A stretch of DNA of 64,000 bases from Acidobacteriota bacterium (lineage in GTDB: Bacteria; Acidobacteriota; Blastocatellia; Pyrinomonadales; Pyrinomonadaceae), in NCBI GenBank assembly GCA_018269075.1, contig JAFDVJ010000005.1, positions 62,001 to 126,000 of the forward strand, written 5' to 3'. This document shows positions 7,442 through 17,700 of the stretch, piece by piece (within the stretch, counting starts at the first letter, position 1; each line of letters opens with the position of its first letter). A program made the translations under genes and the position numbers. The notes under the pieces were generated by a model that searched no databases, was not told the DNA's origin, and saw nothing but the letters and a program-made list of their open reading frames with translations.

Positions 7442-9466
7442 ATGCGCCGTAAAAATCTTCGCAGCCTGACCGTTAAAAATCTTCGCAGCCTGTTCGTTAT
7501 TCTCGTCTCCTTCGTGATCACGATATTTCTGCCGATCGTAATTCCCGCCGAATGCGGCGGGGTTTATTTCAGACCCGATACGCCCCGCGTCGTGCCGATC
7601 AACGCATTTTTCCAGTATGCGCAGGATATGAACAACGACGGCTTTACCGACCTCGTCGGCTACAGCGAAACCGTCCTCCAGGGCTACCGCGGGCAGATCG
7701 TCATTTCGCCGGGCGACGGCAACAACGGTTTCGGCGCGCCGGTCACGATCGACGTGCCGGCCGGCTATAACATATCGTGGTTCTATCTCGGCGACTTCGA
7801 CGCCGACAATCTCAAGGATCTGGTCGTCCAGTTCGATCTGCCGGTGCGAACCTATCAGGTTTACCGCAATAACGGCAGCTTCGGCTTTTCGGCCGCGCCG
7901 CAGCGGCCCTCGTCGGACTCGGCGCTGATCTTCGGGATGGTCGACGTCAACGCCGACGGCAAGGGCGATCTGATCGTCGGGGACAACGGCTACAATTACC
8001 GGCTCGGCAACGGCGACGGCACGTTCCAGACGCCGGTCTATATCGGCAGCGGATTTTTGTCGATCCAGTGGGGCGATTTCAACGGCGACGGGAAAGTCGA
8101 TTTCCTGATCGATCAGGATATTTTCGTCAATCAGGGCGGCGGTTCGCTGACGAGGATCGCCAACGCCTTTCCGTATGCCGGCAACCTTAAAACCATCGTG
8201 GACGTCAACGGCGACGGGAAATCCGACATCGTCTCGCTGCTGATCGGGACGCCCGGCACGCTGGGCGTCAACATCAGTCAGGGCGACAACACTTTTCAGC
8301 ATACGAATTATACTGTCGATCTCGGCGGCGGCACGTTCGACACCGGCAGCGGCGCGATGTATTTCGGCGATTTCAGCGGAAATTCCGGCGTCGACATTCT
8401 TTACAGCGGCCCGGCCTTAAACAAGGTGATGCTCTTTACGAACAACGGCAGCGGCGCCTTTACCGGACAGGTTTATAATTACCGCTTCCCCAACTCGTTC
8501 ATCGGCGAATTCGGCGGCGGCGCGAAATCGGACGCGGTCGTCGTCTCGAGCGGCAATCCGCGAACCGGCTTCAAGCGCAAGCTTTTCAACGAGGCCTCGC
8601 TGACGGTGATGAACACTTCCGACTGCCGTGTCGCGCGGCCGTCGATCGTCGATTTCGACCGGAACGGGATGACCGATTACAGCTACTGGACGCCGGCCGA
8701 CGGCGTCTGGTCTTATTATGTCGTCGCTTCATTTCCGCGCACCTTCAACTGGGGCAGCGGCGCGAACGGCGACATTCCGACGCCCGGCGATTTCGACGGC
8801 GACGGCAGGACCGATTACGCGGTTTACCGCAACAGCACCGGCGTCTGGTGGATGAACCGGAGCTCCGACGGGCAGGTCATCTCGCTGAATTTCGGATTGC
8901 CCGGCGATAAACCGGTAGTCGGCGATTACGACGGCGACCGCATTTCCGATTACGCCGTTTTCCGGCCGTCGGACGGCAACTGGTACATCTTTTTCGCGGG
9001 CACCGCCCAGGTCGCGATCGTTCACTGGGGATTGGACGGCGACAAGCCCGTGCCGGAGGATTACGACGGCGACGGCAAAACGGACCTCGCGGTTTACCGG
9101 CCGGCTTCCGGCACGTGGTATTTTCTGCGCTCGGGCGATTTCAGCTACGGCGCGGTCAATTTCGGGATCAGCACGGACCGGCCCGTCCCGGCCGATTACG
9201 ACGGCGACGGCAAGGCCGATCTCGCCGTTTACCGCAATTCGGCCGCGCAGTTCTATGTTTTCAGGAGCTATAATTACACGACCGGAGCCTTCAATTTCGG
9301 CGGCGCGACGGTGATTCCGCAGCCGGGCGACTACAACGGCGATTTCGTCGCGGACATCGGCTACTACAACCCGACCGATCAGACCTGGCTTACCTGGGGC
9401 GGAAGCTCGCTCACCTTCGGCGGAACCAATGCCGTGCCGACCGCCTCGGTTCTCCGCGTGGAATAA
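7442..9466 (+). CDS. Secreted FG-GAP/VCBS-repeat propeller protein
   Basis: 674 aa with an N-terminal signal (hydrophobic LFVILVSFVITIFLPIVI). The rest is a series of roughly 50-residue blades carrying calcium loops such as DFDGDGRTDYAVYR and DYDGDGKTDLAVYRP, each followed by a W-x-x-aromatic strand, as in FG-GAP beta-propellers. Such proteins are exported and usually surface-bound; ligand unknown. GGGAG lies shortly before the ATG at 7442. The N-region contains an in-frame 24-nt duplication (KNLRSLTV then KNLRSLFV). Two shorter relatives lie at 27384 and 29402. Confidence 0.9.
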   Translation: MRRKNLRSLTVKNLRSLFVILVSFVITIFLPIVIPAECGGVYFRPDTPRVVPINAFFQYAQDMNNDGFTDLVGYSETVLQGYRGQIVISPGDGNNGFGAPVTIDVPAGYNISWFYLGDFDADNLKDLVVQFDLPVRTYQVYRNNGSFGFSAAPQRPSSDSALIFGMVDVNADGKGDLIVGDNGYNYRLGNGDGTFQTPVYIGSGFLSIQWGDFNGDGKVDFLIDQDIFVNQGGGSLTRIANAFPYAGNLKTIVDVNGDGKSDIVSLLIGTPGTLGVNISQGDNTFQHTNYTVDLGGGTFDTGSGAMYFGDFSGNSGVDILYSGPALNKVMLFTNNGSGAFTGQVYNYRFPNSFIGEFGGGAKSDAVVVSSGNPRTGFKRKLFNEASLTVMNTSDCRVARPSIVDFDRNGMTDYSYWTPADGVWSYYVVASFPRTFNWGSGANGDIPTPGDFDGDGRTDYAVYRNSTGVWWMNRSSDGQVISLNFGLPGDKPVVGDYDGDRISDYAVFRPSDGNWYIFFAGTAQVAIVHWGLDGDKPVPEDYDGDGKTDLAVYRPASGTWYFLRSGDFSYGAVNFGISTDRPVPADYDGDGKADLAVYRNSAAQFYVFRSYNYTTGAFNFGGATVIPQPGDYNGDFVADIGYYNPTDQTWLTWGGSSLTFGGTNAVPTASVLRVE

Positions 9467-9471
9467 TAGTT

Positions 9472-9550
9472 CTGGAAGTTTTGGAAGTTTGCGATTCAAT
9501 TCGTTTTCTTCCCGAACTTCCCGAACTTCCCAAACTTCCTAAACTTCCCC
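9472..9550. repeat. Inverted 9-mer array upstream of rplM
   Basis: GGAAGTTTTGGAAGTTT at 9474-9490, then CTTCCCGAA and CTTCCCAAA type units at 9508-9550. The arms are complementary, G/T-rich arm first. It begins right after the FG-GAP gene's stop and could act as its 3' hairpin. Confidence 0.85.
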
Positions 9551-9639
9551 AACCGACGATCGTCGCTTGACCTCGGAGCTGAATTTCGTTATCCTATCAG
9601 TTCGCTTTTTTGCGAAAATTCCTAACAGTGTAGGTAATT

Positions 9640-10083
9640 ATGAGTACATATTTTCCGAGCGGAAAAGGTTTAGCGGAAAACCGCAAATGGTTCGTCGTCG
9701 ATGCCAAAGGCAAAACGGTCGGCCGTCTGGCGACCGAAGTCGCGCGTATTCTGTCGGGCAAAAACAACCCGAACTGGACGCCGTTTCTCGATATGGGCGA
9801 TCACGTCGTCGTCGTCAACGCGCGTCACGCGATCTTCAAAGGCTCGAAAAACGACCAGAAAATGTATCGCCATCACACGCTTTACCCGGGCGGTCTGCGT
9901 GAAAAAACGGTCAAGGAAATGTTTGAGACCCGTCCCGAACGGATCATCGAACTGGCCGTCAAAGGCATGCTGCCGAAAACCAAGCTCGGCAAAGCGATGG
10001 CGAAGAAACTGAAAGTTTACGCGGACGGCGATCACCGGCACACCGCGCAGAAACCCGAAGCAATTCAAATCGAAACGAAATAG
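9640..10083 (+). CDS. rplM: 50S ribosomal protein L13
   Basis: 147 aa, normal family length. Recognised from WFVVDAKGKTVGRLATEVARIL, the GDHVVVVNA segment, the YRHHTLYPGGLR motif and the KGMLPKTKLGKAM region. An early-assembly 23S rRNA-binding protein. First gene of the translation cluster; followed by rpsI after an 84-nt gap that holds an inverted heptamer array. Confidence 0.98.
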   Translation: MSTYFPSGKGLAENRKWFVVDAKGKTVGRLATEVARILSGKNNPNWTPFLDMGDHVVVVNARHAIFKGSKNDQKMYRHHTLYPGGLREKTVKEMFETRPERIIELAVKGMLPKTKLGKAMAKKLKVYADGDHRHTAQKPEAIQIETK

Positions 10084-10089
10084 AAAGTT

Positions 10090-10161
10090 GTTTCAGGTTT
10101 CAAGTTTCAGGTTGGGGACAACCTTTTGAAACTTGAAACCTGAAGCCTGAAACTTGAAACT
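10090..10161. repeat. Inverted heptamer array between rplM and rpsI
   Basis: GTTTCAG, GTTTCAA, GTTTCAG (10090-10110), then TGAAACT, TGAAACC, TGAAGCC, TGAAACT, TGAAACT (10127-10161). It ends 6 nt before the rpsI start codon, which has no visible Shine-Dalgarno sequence. Confidence 0.92.
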
Positions 10162-10167
10162 TAAATT

Positions 10168-10560
10168 ATGGCAGATATTCAGTATTACGGCACAGGTCGC
10201 CGAAAAACTTCGACCGCCAGAGTCTATCTTCGTCCGGGCAGCGGCGACATCGTCGTCAACCGCCGGACGTTCGAGGATTATTTTCCGAACGAAGCGCTGC
10301 GGATGATCATCCGCCAGCCGCTCCGCCTGACAGACACGACCGGCAAATTCAACATTCTGGTCAACGTCGCCGGCGGCGGCACGGCCGGACAGGCCGGCGC
10401 GGTGCGTCACGGAATCACTCGCGCGCTTCTGGAGTTTAACGCCGATCTCCGTCCGACTTTGAAAAAAGCCGGACTGATCACCCGCGACCCGCGCCAGAAA
10501 GAACGCAAGAAATACGGACAGAAGGGCGCGCGCAAGCGCTTCCAGTTCTCGAAACGTTAA
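10168..10560 (+). CDS. rpsI: 30S ribosomal protein S9
   Basis: 130 aa with the S9 hallmarks [31 protein letters not shown] and the basic tail ending FSKR, which reaches the P-site tRNA. Directly follows rplM as in most bacteria. The ATG is 6 nt after a repeat array and lacks a ribosome-binding sequence, so translation may depend on coupling or on the hairpin (inference). Confidence 0.98.
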   Translation: MADIQYYGTGRRKTSTARVYLRPGSGDIVVNRRTFEDYFPNEALRMIIRQPLRLTDTTGKFNILVNVAGGGTAGQAGAVRHGITRALLEFNADLRPTLKKAGLITRDPRQKERKKYGQKGARKRFQFSKR

Positions 10561-10682
10561 TTCGTGGTTTTGAGTTCCGTCTTCAGGCGGAACTCGAAAC
10601 ATTAAACCATTGCCGCGGCTGTTGGTTGAACCGATGCCGGCGGCGAGTACAAAAACCAATAAAGTAAAGGAGATAATAAGTT

Positions 10683-11519
10683 TTGGCTACAGTAACGATG
10701 AAGGAACTCCTCGAAGCGGGCGTTCACTTTGGACATCAGGTTCGCCGCTGGAACCCGAAAATGAAGGAATATATTTTCGGCGAGCGCAACGGCATTTATA
10801 TTATTGATTTACAAAAAACCCAGAAGCTTTTCCGCGACGCGCTGACCTATGTCAGCGAAGCGGTCGCCGAACGGCCGAATATGAAGATCCTCTTCGTCGG
10901 CACCAAGCGTCAGGCGCAGGAAGCGATCAAAGAGGAAGCCGAACGCGCCGGCCAGTTTTACATCAACAACCGCTGGCTCGGCGGTCTGCTGACGAACTAC
11001 CAGACGGTGCAGAACTCGATCCAGAAGCTCAAGAACATCGAAGCGATGAAGGAAGACGGCCGCTACGAGAAACTGACGAAAAAAGAGCGTCTCGGCCTCG
11101 ACCGCCAGCAGGAAGGACTGATGAAGAACCTGGCCGGCATCAAGGATATGAAGGGCCTGCCGGATATGCTGTTCATCATCGACGTCCGGAAGGAAGAGAT
11201 CGCCGTCGCCGAAGCCAAGCGGCTCGGTATCCCGGTCGTCGCGGTCGTCGATACCAACTGCTCGCCGGAAGGCGTCGATTACGTGATTCCGGGCAATGAC
11301 GACGCGCTCCGCGCGATCCGCCTGTTCGCCTCGCGCATTTCCGACGCGATTCTCGAAGGCCGCAACTTCGGCACCGAGGGCGGCGTGGCGGAAGTCGTCG
11401 AGGAAGCCGCGCCCGAACCGGCCGCCGAGGTCAAGCCCGCGGTCGAACCGGCCGCAGCTGAAGAACCGGCCGCCGAAGCGACCGCGCCGGCCGAATCAAA
11501 CGAAGCAGCCGCCAGTTAG
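10683..11519 (+). CDS. rpsB: 30S ribosomal protein S2
   Basis: 278 aa. TTG start at 10683, chosen because AAAGGAG lies 10 nt upstream and the protein then begins [19 protein letters not shown], the normal S2 N-terminus. Motifs: [46 protein letters not shown], and DTNCSP. An Ala/Glu/Pro-rich tail (from about residue 240) extends past the usual end. Followed by tsf as in nearly all bacteria. Confidence 0.98.
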   Translation: MATVTMKELLEAGVHFGHQVRRWNPKMKEYIFGERNGIYIIDLQKTQKLFRDALTYVSEAVAERPNMKILFVGTKRQAQEAIKEEAERAGQFYINNRWLGGLLTNYQTVQNSIQKLKNIEAMKEDGRYEKLTKKERLGLDRQQEGLMKNLAGIKDMKGLPDMLFIIDVRKEEIAVAEAKRLGIPVVAVVDTNCSPEGVDYVIPGNDDALRAIRLFASRISDAILEGRNFGTEGGVAEVVEEAAPEPAAEVKPAVEPAAAEEPAAEATAPAESNEAAAS

Positions 11520-11624
11520 TTTTTCTTTTCGACAATTTATCTCGCGCAGCTCTTTTCGTTTGACGGTAAAACGGGCTGCGCTTTTTCATAGACAGGTTTT
11601 TATTAATTTAATTTGGAGTTTATT

Positions 11625-12287
11625 ATGGCAGAAATTACAGCAAGTGCAGTAAAATCCCTGCGCGAGAAAACGGGCGCCGGGATGATCGATTGTAAAAACG
11701 CGCTGGTCGAAGCGAGCGGCGACGAAACGCAGGCGATCGAAATTCTTCGCAAAAAAGGTATGGCGACCGCCGACAAAAAGAGCGGCCGCGTGACGGCCGA
11801 GGGCGCCGTCGGCTCGTATATCCATATGGGCGGCAAGGTCGGCGTGCTCGTCGAAATCAACTGCGAAAGCGATTTCGTCGCGCGCGGCGAAGAATTCCAG
11901 CAGCTCGTCAAGGACGTCGCGATGCATATCGCGGCGACCGACCCGCGCTACGTCAACCGCTCGGAAGTTCCGGCCGACGTGCTTGATAAAGAGCGCGAGA
12001 TCCTGATGGAACAGCTCAAGAACGATCCGAAGAACGCCAGCAAGCCGGCCGACGTGCTCAATAAAATCATCGAGGGCCGTCTCAACAAGTTCTACGAGGA
12101 AACCGTGCTGGTCGATCAGCCGTTCGTGAAAGACCCGGCGAAGACCGTCGGCGAGCTCGTCACGGAAAAAATCGCGTCGATCAAGGAAAACATCACGATC
12201 CGCCGTTTCGCCCGCTACAAGATGGGCGAAGGCATCGAAAAGAAACAGGACGATTTCGCGGCCGAAGTGGCCTCGATGGTCGGTTAA
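11625..12287 (+). CDS. tsf: Elongation factor Ts
   Basis: 220 aa from ATG 11625 with GGAG upstream. Guanine-nucleotide exchange factor for EF-Tu. The N-terminal UBA-like module ([19 protein letters not shown]) and the core motif [12 protein letters not shown] are present. It is shorter than the E. coli protein, in line with single-subdomain forms. Middle member of the rpsB-tsf-pyrH-frr cluster. Confidence 0.97.
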   Translation: MAEITASAVKSLREKTGAGMIDCKNALVEASGDETQAIEILRKKGMATADKKSGRVTAEGAVGSYIHMGGKVGVLVEINCESDFVARGEEFQQLVKDVAMHIAATDPRYVNRSEVPADVLDKEREILMEQLKNDPKNASKPADVLNKIIEGRLNKFYEETVLVDQPFVKDPAKTVGELVTEKIASIKENITIRRFARYKMGEGIEKKQDDFAAEVASMVG

Positions 12288-12293
12288 TTTTAG

Positions 12294-12377
12294 TGGAGAG
12301 TGGAGAGTGGAGAGTGGAGAGTAATCTGATTTATTTTCCATCGACTCTCCACTCTCCACTCTCCACTCTCCACTCTA
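12294..12377. repeat. Inverted heptamer array TGGAGAG/ACTCTCC between tsf and pyrH
   Basis: Four perfect TGGAGAG units (12294-12321), a 22-nt spacer, then four perfect ACTCTCC units plus ACTCTA (12344-12377). The array ends 1 nt before the pyrH ATG. The first arm contains repeated GGAG sequences that would be buried in the hairpin. Confidence 0.95.
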
Positions 12378-12378
12378 T

Positions 12379-13116
12379 ATGAAACCTGCATACAAACGCA
12401 TATTGCTCAAGCTCTCCGGCGAAGCGCTGATGGGCTCGCAGAATTACGGGATCGACACGCTCGTCGCCGAATCGGTGGCCCGCGAGATCAAGGCGGTCAA
12501 GGAATTGGGCGTCGAGGTCGCGATCGTCGTCGGCGGCGGCAATATTTTTCGCGGGGTTTCAAAATCGGCCGGCAATATGGACCGCGCCGCCGCCGATTAC
12601 ATCGGGATGCTGGCGACCGTGATGAACGCCGTCGTCCTGCAGGACGCGCTCGAAAAGCTCGGCGTGCTGACGCGGGTTTCGTCGGCGATCGACATCCCGC
12701 AGCTCGCCGAACCGTTCATCCGCCGCCGCGCCGAACGGCATCTCGAAAAGGGCCGCGTCGTGATCTTCGCGGCCGGCACCGGCAATCCCTATTTCACGAC
12801 CGATTCGGCCGCCGCGCTCCGGGCGCTCGAAATCAAGGCCGACGTGATCCTCAAGGCGACGAAGGTCGACGGCATCTATTCGGCCGATCCGGTGATCGTC
12901 AAGGACGCCGAAAAATATACGCAGATTTCTTATAAGGAAGTTTTGGAAAAACGGTTGAAGGTGATGGATTCTTCGGCGATTTCGCTCTGTATGGACAATA
13001 ATCTGCCGATTATGGTCTTCAATATGAAAGAATCCGGCAACATCATGAGAGCGGTCTGCGGCGATCTGTCGATCGGCACGCTCGTGACGATCGGCGAAAA
13101 TCGTCAGACCGCCTGA
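12379..13116 (+). CDS. pyrH: UMP kinase
   Basis: 245 aa hexameric bacterial-type UMP kinase making UDP for pyrimidine nucleotide synthesis. Motifs: [21 protein letters not shown], the [17 protein letters not shown] nucleotide/UMP site, and [13 protein letters not shown]. The ATG directly follows the repeat array with no Shine-Dalgarno sequence. One of five pyrimidine genes in the window. Confidence 0.98.
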   Translation: MKPAYKRILLKLSGEALMGSQNYGIDTLVAESVAREIKAVKELGVEVAIVVGGGNIFRGVSKSAGNMDRAAADYIGMLATVMNAVVLQDALEKLGVLTRVSSAIDIPQLAEPFIRRRAERHLEKGRVVIFAAGTGNPYFTTDSAAALRALEIKADVILKATKVDGIYSADPVIVKDAEKYTQISYKEVLEKRLKVMDSSAISLCMDNNLPIMVFNMKESGNIMRAVCGDLSIGTLVTIGENRQTA

Positions 13117-13141
13117 ACATCGTAAATTTATTGAGGAGACT

Positions 13142-13702
13142 ATGAGTTTAGATACAGTTTTGAAAGACACGAAACCGAAAATGGAGGCCGTCATCGAGGA
13201 TCTCAAACGCAAGCTCGGCAACGTCCGGACGGGCCGCGCGACGGTCGGATTTCTCGATTCGGTGGTCGTCGAGTATTACGGCTCGCCGACGCCGCTCAAC
13301 CAGATGGCCTCGGTGGCCGTCCCCGAACCGCAGATGATCACCGTCCAGCCGTGGGACATCTCGCAGATCCCGGCGGTCGAACGGGCGATCATCGCCGCCA
13401 ATCTCGGCGTCAACCCGTCGAACGACGGCAAGATGATTCGGCTGCCGATTCCCCCGCTCAACGAAGAGCGCCGCAAACAGCTCGCCAAACAGGTTCACGA
13501 AATCGCCGAAGAGCACAAGGTCGCCGTCCGCAACGTCCGCCATTCATCGAACGACGCGCTCAAACGGCTGCTCAAGGACAAAGCGATTTCCGAGGACGAC
13601 GAGCGCTACGGACTCGACGAAGTCCAGAAACTGACCAATTCCTTCACCACGAAGGTCGACGAGCTCGCCAAATCCAAGGAACAGGAAATTATGCACGTCT
13701 AA
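13142..13702 (+). CDS. frr: Ribosome recycling factor
   Basis: 186 aa, exact family length. With EF-G it splits post-termination ribosomes. Motifs: NVRTGRATVGFLDSVVVEYYG, the TPLNQMASV loop, and the PPLNEERRKQLAKQVHEIAEEHKVAVRN helix (in part). GAGGAG precedes the ATG at 13142. Last gene of the translation cluster; it runs into a large convergent repeat hairpin. Confidence 0.98.
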   Translation: MSLDTVLKDTKPKMEAVIEDLKRKLGNVRTGRATVGFLDSVVVEYYGSPTPLNQMASVAVPEPQMITVQPWDISQIPAVERAIIAANLGVNPSNDGKMIRLPIPPLNEERRKQLAKQVHEIAEEHKVAVRNVRHSSNDALKRLLKDKAISEDDERYGLDEVQKLTNSFTTKVDELAKSKEQEIMHV

Positions 13703-13704
13703 AG

Positions 13705-13856
13705 GTTAAAAGTGAAAAAGTGAAAAAGTGAAAAAGTGAAAAAGTTTGGTCTCTAAATCGACCGTCAACTTTTTCACTTTTTCACTTTTTCACTTTTCTA
13801 CTTTTAACCTTTTTCACTTTTTCACTTTTTCACTTTTTCACTTTTTCACTTTATTT
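13705..13856. repeat. Convergent inverted 8-mer array (GTGAAAAA / CTTTTTCA)
   Basis: AGTGAAAAAGTGAAAAAG units at 13710-13745, then two blocks of CTTTTTCA units (13768-13798 and 13809-13852). It separates the ends of frr (+) and the minus-strand gene at 13851 and overlaps the latter's stop codon. Likely functions as a bidirectional 3' hairpin (inference). Confidence 0.9.
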
Positions 13857-14600
13857 TTCGATCGTGAAGACGTCGTCGGCGACTTCCGAATTGACGAGAA
13901 TGTCCTTGGCCTTGAAATCGGCGTAGAAGGTCGCGAAACCGAGCTCGAACCGCTGCGCGTATTTTTCGGGCACCTTGACGCCGTCGACCTCGCGCAGCTT
14001 GTCGATCTCGACCGAGGTCGTCACCGTCCGGCCGTTGAAATCGTAGGCCGATTCGTAAGACTTGACCTCGCTGGTCTTCTCATCGAGAAAAAAGTCGGTG
14101 TAGTAGCCCTCGGGCGAAGTGATCCGGAAGCCGTTTTTCTTTTTGGCGGTTTCGGGAAGCGCCGAAACGGAATAGCCTTTCTGATCGAACCGCTGCAGGA
14201 GCGGCAGGCCGAGCCGGTTGATCGGCGGGAGCGTAAAATTCGCGAGCGACGACGAGGTCTGCTGGCCGTCGTAGACCTGCTTGAACGGCTGGAACGGGTT
14301 TGTGATCTCGTAGCGGTATTTATCGCCGGCGAAGATCATCACGAAAGTCGAGGGCACGGTCTGCGTCGGCGAGGCCGAAATATCGGCCGTTCCGCGCACG
14401 ATCAGCGTTTTCGAATTCTTGAACTTATCGCCCCCGTGAGCCGCGACGGCCGCTTTCGCCGCCTCGTCCGGCGTCATCGTTTTCGTCTGGATGACGGCCG
14501 GTTTGTCCTTATTATCCTTGTTTTTCGGATTCTGATCCTGCTGCGCGAAAACGCCGGCCACGAGGACGAAAACGAATAATATTACACCTGTCTTCTTCAT
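13851..14600 (-). CDS. Exported protein, LolA/lipoprotein-carrier-like fold suspected
   Basis: 249 aa from ATG 14600 with GGAGAG upstream. Signal peptide MKKTGVILFVFVLVAGVFAQ, then an acidic/lysine linker. The body alternates short beta segments (TLIVRGTADISAS, GDKYRYEITNPF, GYYTDFFLDEKTSEVKSYE, KVPEKYAQRF), a pattern seen in periplasmic lipoprotein-carrier-like proteins. That assignment is inference from pattern only. The stop TAA lies in the last degenerate unit of the repeat array downstream. Confidence 0.75.
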   Translation of the reverse strand: MKKTGVILFVFVLVAGVFAQQDQNPKNKDNKDKPAVIQTKTMTPDEAAKAAVAAHGGDKFKNSKTLIVRGTADISASPTQTVPSTFVMIFAGDKYRYEITNPFQPFKQVYDGQQTSSSLANFTLPPINRLGLPLLQRFDQKGYSVSALPETAKKKNGFRITSPEGYYTDFFLDEKTSEVKSYESAYDFNGRTVTTSVEIDKLREVDGVKVPEKYAQRFELGFATFYADFKAKDILVNSEVADDVFTIEK

Positions 14601-14649
14601 AAATCTCTCCAAACTGTCTCTTTTATATCGGGCTTTTTCCAAATACGGG

Positions 14650-14683
14650 AAAGAGGGATAAAAGTTTCCTTTTATCCCTCTTT
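14650..14683 (-). terminator. Hairpin, possible terminator or leader structure
   Basis: Fifteen-base perfect arms AAAGAGGGATAAAAG (14650-14664) and CTTTTATCCCTCTTT (14669-14683) with a 4-nt loop, between the TonB receptor gene and the exported protein at 13851. A second hairpin with 16-base arms (14718-14733 / 14745-14760, core AACCCGGATCTTT) lies closer to the receptor gene's end. Neither has a clear U-tract on the minus strand. Confidence 0.55.
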
Positions 14684-14795
14684 GATGTAAAAAGTCGGTT
14701 CGGGGCTGCATTTATCTTCAAACCCGGATCTTTATCGAACCGCCAAAGATCCGGGTTTGAAGCACGGTAGTCACCCCGTTAAAAAAATCCGCCGC

Positions 14796-17700
14796 TTACC
14801 AGCTGAACCGCATCGACAGTTCGACGCGCCGGTTGGCCGAACCGCCGCCGCCGCCGAAAAAGCCGAACGAACCGCCGGTCGAGCGCGACCGGCCGAACGA
14901 CGGCGAGGTCAGCGAACCGACGGGCGAGCTCAGGTTGACATTGTTGAAAAGGTTCTGGACGTTGATGCCGAGCGTCAGGTTATACGGCTTGCTGTTATCG
15001 CCGCCGCCGAAAAATCCGCCGCCGCCGCCCATCATCATCGGGCCGCCGCCGCCGCCGCGATTCCCGCCGCCGCCGCCGTTGTTACGACGGCCGCCGTCGT
15101 TCTGGTTGCCCTGCCCCGACTGGTTGTTCGTCGCGACCGTGCTCTTTTTCGGGCCGCCGAAGCCGAACGTCCTGCTGAGATTCATATTCACCGTCAGACT
15201 GCCCGGGCCGCGACCGTAGTTGCGCGGAATGGTCGTCGTGTCGGGATTGGCGACGCCGCTGATGTCGCACCACGAATTGGTCAGGCCGAGAACCTGGCAG
15301 CGATTGGCGAGCTCCGTGAAAGTCGGCCGCTCGAAGAACAGCGAATCGCGGTTCGTGTCGACGCCCGAAGTGATGTTGAACGGTCTTCCGGTCGAAGCGA
15401 AAACCATCGAGCTCATCCGGAAGCCGAACGGCAGACCGACCGATCCGAACAAAAACACCGAGTGCCGGGCGTTGAAGGCCGACGGCGCATATTCGCTGCT
15501 CAGATCGTAGCTGTAGGCCGGAAAGCCGACCGTATTGACGGCGAACCGCGGACTCGTCAGGCTGTCCGTGTCGCCCTTCGCGAAGCTCAGCGTGTAGCCG
15601 CCGTTGATCGAGACTTTCGGATTGATGTTGGCGCGGACGCCGATCGCCAGCATCTGGGTGTTCGAATAGCCGCTCGATTCGATCTGGTAAACGTTGCCGG
15701 TCGTCGGGTCGGGCCGCAGAAGCTGGATCTGCGAGGTCGTCAGCGTCGACGGGCAGACCTGGATGTTCGGGCAGACCGGCGCGTTGATGTTTCGCGTCCG
15801 CAGCAGATGCAGCGATTTCGACATCGTGTAGGTCGCGCTCAGGACGGTTTTGAACGGCATCTGGCGCTCGACGCTGACCGCCGACTGGATCGAATACGGA
15901 CTCTGCAGATCGCCGGCGATCCGGAACGGCGTGCTCGCCTGCGGGGCGACCGTCGCGAGCTGCGCGGCGGTCGGCACGTTGGTGATGCCGCTCGTCGAGA
16001 AGACGGCCTGTCCGAGCAGGTTCGACTGGTTGCTCGTGACGATGTACTGGAGCTGCGAAATGCCGTCGTTGCGGCGGGCGCGAAGCGTGTTGTTTTCGCC
16101 GAAACGGTCGTAGAAAATACCGAATCCGCCGCGGAAGACCGTTTTCGGCTGGCGCGCGCCGCCGGCGCCCGGCGACCACGCAAAGCCGAAGCGCGGCGCG
16201 AAGTTGAGGCCGTCCTTGAGATTGTTCTGATTCTCGTAGCGGAGGCCGAAGCTCAGCGTCAGATCCTGCCGCGCCTTCCAGTCGTCGGTGATGAACACGC
16301 CGTAATCGTACTGCGAAACATCGGCCAGCGGATTGCCGGTCGTGATGCTGAACTGGTTCGGGTTGTAGCGCGGATCGGGATTGCCGAGGATTTTCTGGCG
16401 ATACTGCTCGATCGAGGTGACGTAAACGTCGTCGTCCGGGTTGTCGGGCGTGCCGCGGTTGTCGAGAAAGCCGCTGAAGGTGTAGGTTCCGCCGTAGCCG
16501 GATTCGGACCGGTCCTTGAGACTGACGCCGCGCAGCCGGACGCCGAATTTGACGGCGTGCTGCGAGGCTTTTCCGAACGAGGTCGTCGTGTAATTCTGGA
16601 GCTCCCAGCGGTTCGAACGGTTAAAGCTCAAACCGATCTGCGAGCCGCCGCCGGTAAAGGCGCTCGAAACGTTGATCGTCGGGATCGAGTTGTCGCCGTC
16701 CTGCTCGCGCTTGTTGAATTCGTACCGGAAACGCGTCTCGTTGACCGTCTTGGCGTTGATGATCATCGACTCGGTCAGATTCAGCTCGTGCTGCGTGTTG
16801 GTCGAATTGTAGGCCCGCGAGAGCAGCGAAAAGCCGCCGATGCCCTGATTGTCGGAGGTCGAACGCGTAAAGCTGTAGCGCGCCGTCAGCGTGTTTTTAT
16901 CGTTGATCGCGTAATCGAGGCGCGGGCTGATCGAAAAGCGCCGCGTCGGCACGGTCACGTCCTGGTTGAAGCTGACGATGTTCAGCGACGGATCGAGGAC
17001 GATGGCCGCGATCACCGCGTTGTCGTCGCGCTGCTGGTTGTTGACGTCGACGAAGAACGAGGCCTTTTTGGCCTTGATCGGGCCGCTCAGAAAACCGCCG
17101 AAGTTGCGGGTCTGGCTCGGCGCGCGGTTGAGCGCGAACGGGTTGCGCGAATTGAGGCTTTCGTCGTTGAAGTTGAAGAAGGCCGAACCGCGAAACCGGT
17201 CGAAGCCGGGTTTGGTCAGAATGTCGATGCGGCCGAAACCGACGCGGTCGTACTCGGCCGAAAACGGGTTCTGGTTGATGCGGATCTCGCGGATCGATTC
17301 CTTAGGCGGCATCCGGCCGCCGTTGAAGCCGTCGATGTTGATCTGGCCGCCGTCGGGCCCGGCGAGCGGGCCGGCGAGCGCCTGCAGCGCGGCTTCGAGT
17401 TCGTCCGGATCGTCCGGCAGCGCGTCGATGTCGGCACCTTTCAGAACGGTCGCCGTTTTGTTGTTGTTCGGATCGGTATCGACCTGATTGTCGCCGTTGA
17501 CGTCGACGTTGGCGTTGATCGTCTGCACCGCCAGGGCGATCGTCAGCTGTTCCTTCTGACCGGCCGTGACGGCGACGTCCGCCTGCTCGTAGACTTCGAA
17601 CCGGGGGGCGCTGACGCGCACCTTGTAGGTTCCCGGCGCGAGACCATTGATCGTGAATTCGCCCTGCCGGTTGGTGATGACCGATTTTTCCTTGCCGTTC

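Noticed and set aside
12294..12377. CRISPR-like array
   Set aside because: Units are 7 bp with no spacers, and the second half is the reverse complement of the first.
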